Assembly (NCBI GenBank): GCA_900550935.1
Contig: URUD01000057.1
Location: 1 to 15,113, forward strand
Origin: an uncultured Roseburia sp.
GTDB lineage: Bacteria; Bacillota; Clostridia; Lachnospirales; Lachnospiraceae
DNA length: 15,113 nucleotides
Direction: 5' to 3'
Part shown: positions 13,620 to 15,113 of the stretch, piece by piece
Numbering within the stretch: the stretch's first letter is position 1
Layout of the letters: each line of letters starts with the position of its first letter
Position numbers and translations under genes: made by a program
The notes under the pieces: model-generated
What the model saw: only the letters and a program-made list of their open reading frames with translations
Told to the model about the DNA's origin: nothing
The model's database searches: none

Positions 13620-13663
13620 CCGAAAAACACAAGTGTATGTTGCCCGCAAACAACATGTTAATT

Positions 13664-13691
13664 ATTATACATGCCAACTTCCATTTGTCAA
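13664..13691 (-). promoter_or_regulatory. Near-consensus sigma-A promoter of the opp operon
   Basis: On the minus strand a perfect TTGACA (13691-13686), a 16-base spacer and a perfect TATAAT (13669-13664) make this the strongest promoter in the window. Transcription should begin near 13657, giving a leader of about 195 bases before the oppA ATG. A full-consensus promoter with a long structured leader suggests control after initiation. Confidence 0.9.
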
Positions 13692-13991
13692 TACTTTTTC
13701 TCATTGGACATCTTGCATAAATATGCCTTCATTTCCATTTTTTCGTTGTATTTCTGTATTTTATCCAGAAATATCTCTGTATAATCTGCATTTTTTTACA
13801 TAATTTTCTTTTAATTTTTTTGTTATCTTTTTAAGATTTATGTTTTAAAGCGCAAAAGTGCCGCCCAAATGTGTTTCATTCGGGCGGCACTCCTATCTTT
13901 TGCGGTCTTTTTGTTCAGACCATTTTCCTATTTCTATTTTTTTTGTATCTATTCCGGTAATAAAAAACAAAACATTTTCATGGAGGTTCTT
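13692..13991. other. AT-rich intergenic region with a strong GC hairpin at 13851-13904
   Basis: I see no gene in these 300 bases. The main structure is AGTGCCGCCC (13857-13866) pairing perfectly with GGGCGGCACT (13882-13891), extended inward by AATG/CATT and outward by CGCAAA (13851-13856) with TTTGCG (13899-13904). On the minus strand the 10-bp stem is followed by TTTGCGCTTTAAAA. It could stop transcripts in either direction, insulating the opp promoter from the genes to the right, or be a 5' leader structure of the plus-strand gene at 13992. A TATAAT at 13780-13785 on the plus strand lacks a good -35 box and is only a weak promoter candidate for that gene. Confidence 0.6.
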
Positions 13992-14270
13992 ATGATTTCA
14001 AATGATGATATTTTAAACATGAATTTCTATAAAAAAGAAAAATTTACTGGAAGTTACAAAGGAATGCGCTACCGGATTGAGAAAAGTTCAGAGGAAGATA
14101 ATGATATTTTTCTGGTCCATATCTGGCCCGGTCCCTACAACTTTGTTTCCACAGACGACAGTCTAAAAACCTCTGCCACCTTCCCATTTACCCCGGATGG
14201 AAAGCAGCAGGTCGTTTCCTACTTAAATGAGCAATGGAGCGCACGGCAAAACGAATGGCGGACACTTTAA
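13992..14270 (+). CDS. Small uncharacterised protein, 92 residues
   Basis: This is the only convincing plus-strand gene. I do not recognise a named family. The protein is soluble and charged, with an N-terminal segment NFYKKEKFTGSYKGMRYRIE (11-30), a central LVHIWPGPYNFVST that looks like beta strands, and a C-terminal FTPDGKQQVVSYLNEQW resembling an amphipathic helix. The start is set by GGAGG (13982-13986), five bases before ATG at 13992; the frame is open upstream to 13869, but that extension crosses a GC hairpin, is hydrophobic and lacks a ribosome binding site. The stop codon lies within the loop of the terminator hairpin. It converges on the SGNH hydrolase gene 28 bases away and is not part of the opp operon. 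The ribosome binding site and terminator support a real gene. Confidence 0.75.
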   Translation: MISNDDILNMNFYKKEKFTGSYKGMRYRIEKSSEEDNDIFLVHIWPGPYNFVSTDDSLKTSATFPFTPDGKQQVVSYLNEQWSARQNEWRTL

Positions 14271-14287
14271 AAGTGCCCGCCATTTTT
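14254..14287 (+). terminator. Intrinsic terminator overlapping the stop codon of the small plus-strand gene
   Basis: AATGGCGGACACTT (14254-14267) pairs with AAGTGCCCGCCATT (14271-14284), with a single A-C mismatch and the TAA stop as the loop, followed by TTTTT on the plus strand. The minus strand continues ATTCGTTTT, so it may also serve the convergent SGNH gene. Confidence 0.85.
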
Positions 14288-14298
14288 CATGACCTCAT

Positions 14299-15113
14299 TT
14301 ACTTGTTTTCCTGACTGAGCTGACGCACCAGTGACTGTGCAAGCTCTTTGGAAGTCGCACTCTGATCCGGCATACTGTCTCTTCCCGCCAGAAGGCTGGT
14401 CAGGTAATAACTGTAAATATCCCAGTTGCAGAGTTCGGTATAATGCACACCGTCTTTGGTTGAATATCCTTTATTTACAAGATAATCATGGCTGTTGATA
14501 TAGGTCACACCCGATACGGTCTGCAGTCTCTTGTTAAACGCATTGATACAGACATTATTATACTGCGGCTCTGATCGGCCCTCAGTCGGGTTAATGGAAA
14601 CCAGCCATAAATTTGTTGTCTTTGCAAGGGAACGATAGGTTCGCAGATATTGGTTGATATTTTCCATATCATTAATGCCGAGTGCACTTAAGATCACCCA
14701 GCTTTTGATCTCTGTGTGTGAGCTCTGGATCGACCTGATCTTTGGCAGTCCGGTCTCGATCATCCAGTCATAACCAATTCCCGGACAGCAGACCGCAAAA
14801 AAATTCGGTACCCCATTGATTGAACAATCCTCATTCATCAGATAGATCCTGGAATCTCCCATAAATATGTATCCGGTATCGTATTTGTATTCCGGTTCCT
14901 CGGATGTTTTCTCATCTGTAGTATCTCCGACATTCCGGTTATCGTCCACACCTGTTCCAGACGTTTTCCCGGTATCCTCTGAAACTTCCGTTTCCTGCTC
15001 CGGCTCCTGTGTATCCTCTTCTGTCGCAGTTTCCGCCTCTGTCGTTTCCATATCTACCATCTCTGTTGCATCTACGGAACGGTCTGTTTTTTTCTCTCCA
15101 TATGAAATTGTCT
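14299..15113 (-). CDS. SGNH/GDSL hydrolase family protein, partial (N-terminus beyond the right edge)
   Basis: The frame is open through the right edge, so the visible 271 residues are only the C-terminal part; an internal ATG at 15060 is unlikely to be the start. Counting from that Met, residues 1-60 are a disordered acidic, Glu/Thr/Asp-rich tether, followed by an SGNH-like domain. Block I is FMGDSRIYL with the catalytic Ser at 70, block III is ALGIND (Asn 130), and block V is DGVHYT, with the catalytic Asp 203 and His 206. This set suggests an esterase or acyl-transfer enzyme, as used in cell envelope or polysaccharide acylation or deacylation. The long tether suggests an exported, membrane-anchored protein whose signal or anchor lies outside the window. 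The substrate is unknown. It converges with the small plus-strand gene and shares its terminator. Confidence 0.82.
   Translation of the reverse strand, partial: TISYGEKKTDRSVDATEMVDMETTEAETATEEDTQEPEQETEVSEDTGKTSGTGVDDNRNVGDTTDEKTSEEPEYKYDTGYIFMGDSRIYLMNEDCSINGVPNFFAVCCPGIGYDWMIETGLPKIRSIQSSHTEIKSWVILSALGINDMENINQYLRTYRSLAKTTNLWLVSINPTEGRSEPQYNNVCINAFNKRLQTVSGVTYINSHDYLVNKGYSTKDGVHYTELCNWDIYSYYLTSLLAGRDSMPDQSATSKELAQSLVRQLSQENK

Noticed and set aside
13462..13660. T-box or known metabolite riboswitch in the opp leader
   Set aside because: No GGTGG-type T-box antiterminator sequence and no other riboswitch core I know was found; only a terminator-like hairpin is supported.
13869..13991. Longer N-terminal form of the 92-residue plus-strand protein
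   Set aside because: The extension crosses part of the GC hairpin and a T-rich stretch, has no ribosome binding site, and a GGAGG sits perfectly before the ATG at 13992.
1..15113. CRISPR arrays, insertion sequences, phage genes, tRNA or rRNA genes
   Set aside because: No regularly spaced repeats, transposase or integrase motifs, cloverleaf-forming sequences or rRNA-like stretches were seen on either strand.

Overview
The window looks like a low-to-moderate GC Gram-positive chromosome, most likely a gut Lachnospiraceae (Roseburia/Agathobacter/Butyrivibrio relatives). Reasons: strong GGAGG ribosome binding sites, sigma-A type promoters, Clostridia-like lipoprotein signal peptides ending in xAC or AGC, and the style of the protein sequences. 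The genus is an inference. Almost everything is on the minus strand, so the natural reading order is right to left.

Right to left: (a) 15113-14299, the C-terminal part of a secreted or surface SGNH/GDSL hydrolase that runs off the right edge. (b) A 92-residue uncharacterised protein on the plus strand (13992-14270) that converges on it and shares a terminator hairpin. (c) A gene-free 530-base region holding a strong 30-base hairpin, a near-consensus promoter (TTGACA-16-TATAAT), and a roughly 195-base opp leader with a terminator-like hairpin and paired repeats. (d) A complete oligopeptide ABC importer operon, oppA-oppB-oppC-oppD-oppF (13461-6069), ending in a hairpin terminator. (e) A second operon whose promoter is embedded in that terminator: a 76-residue single-span membrane protein, a 226-residue helical unknown, an M3 oligoendopeptidase F and a methyl-accepting chemotaxis protein, ending in a perfect 13-bp terminator. 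(f) A TRAP-type solute-binding lipoprotein (dctP-like) with its own promoter.

The standout is the opp operon. The permease OppC (594 residues, about twice the usual size) carries a complete seven-repeat RCC1/BLIP-II-like beta-propeller inserted in frame between transmembrane segment 1 and the conserved GSDELGRDVFTR motif, which should place the propeller on the outer face. In the same operon the ATPase OppF (501 residues against about 320 usual) carries a roughly 175-residue charged helical insertion between Walker A and the Q-loop. All catalytic motifs in both ATPases and the EAA loops in both permeases are intact, so this looks like a working importer with an added external interaction domain and an added cytosolic domain.

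Functionally the centre of the window is peptide use: OppA captures peptides, OppB/C/D/F import them, and oligoendopeptidase F in the next operon could cleave them in the cytoplasm. The co-transcribed chemoreceptor may link movement to a nutrient cue, but its ligand cannot be read from sequence.
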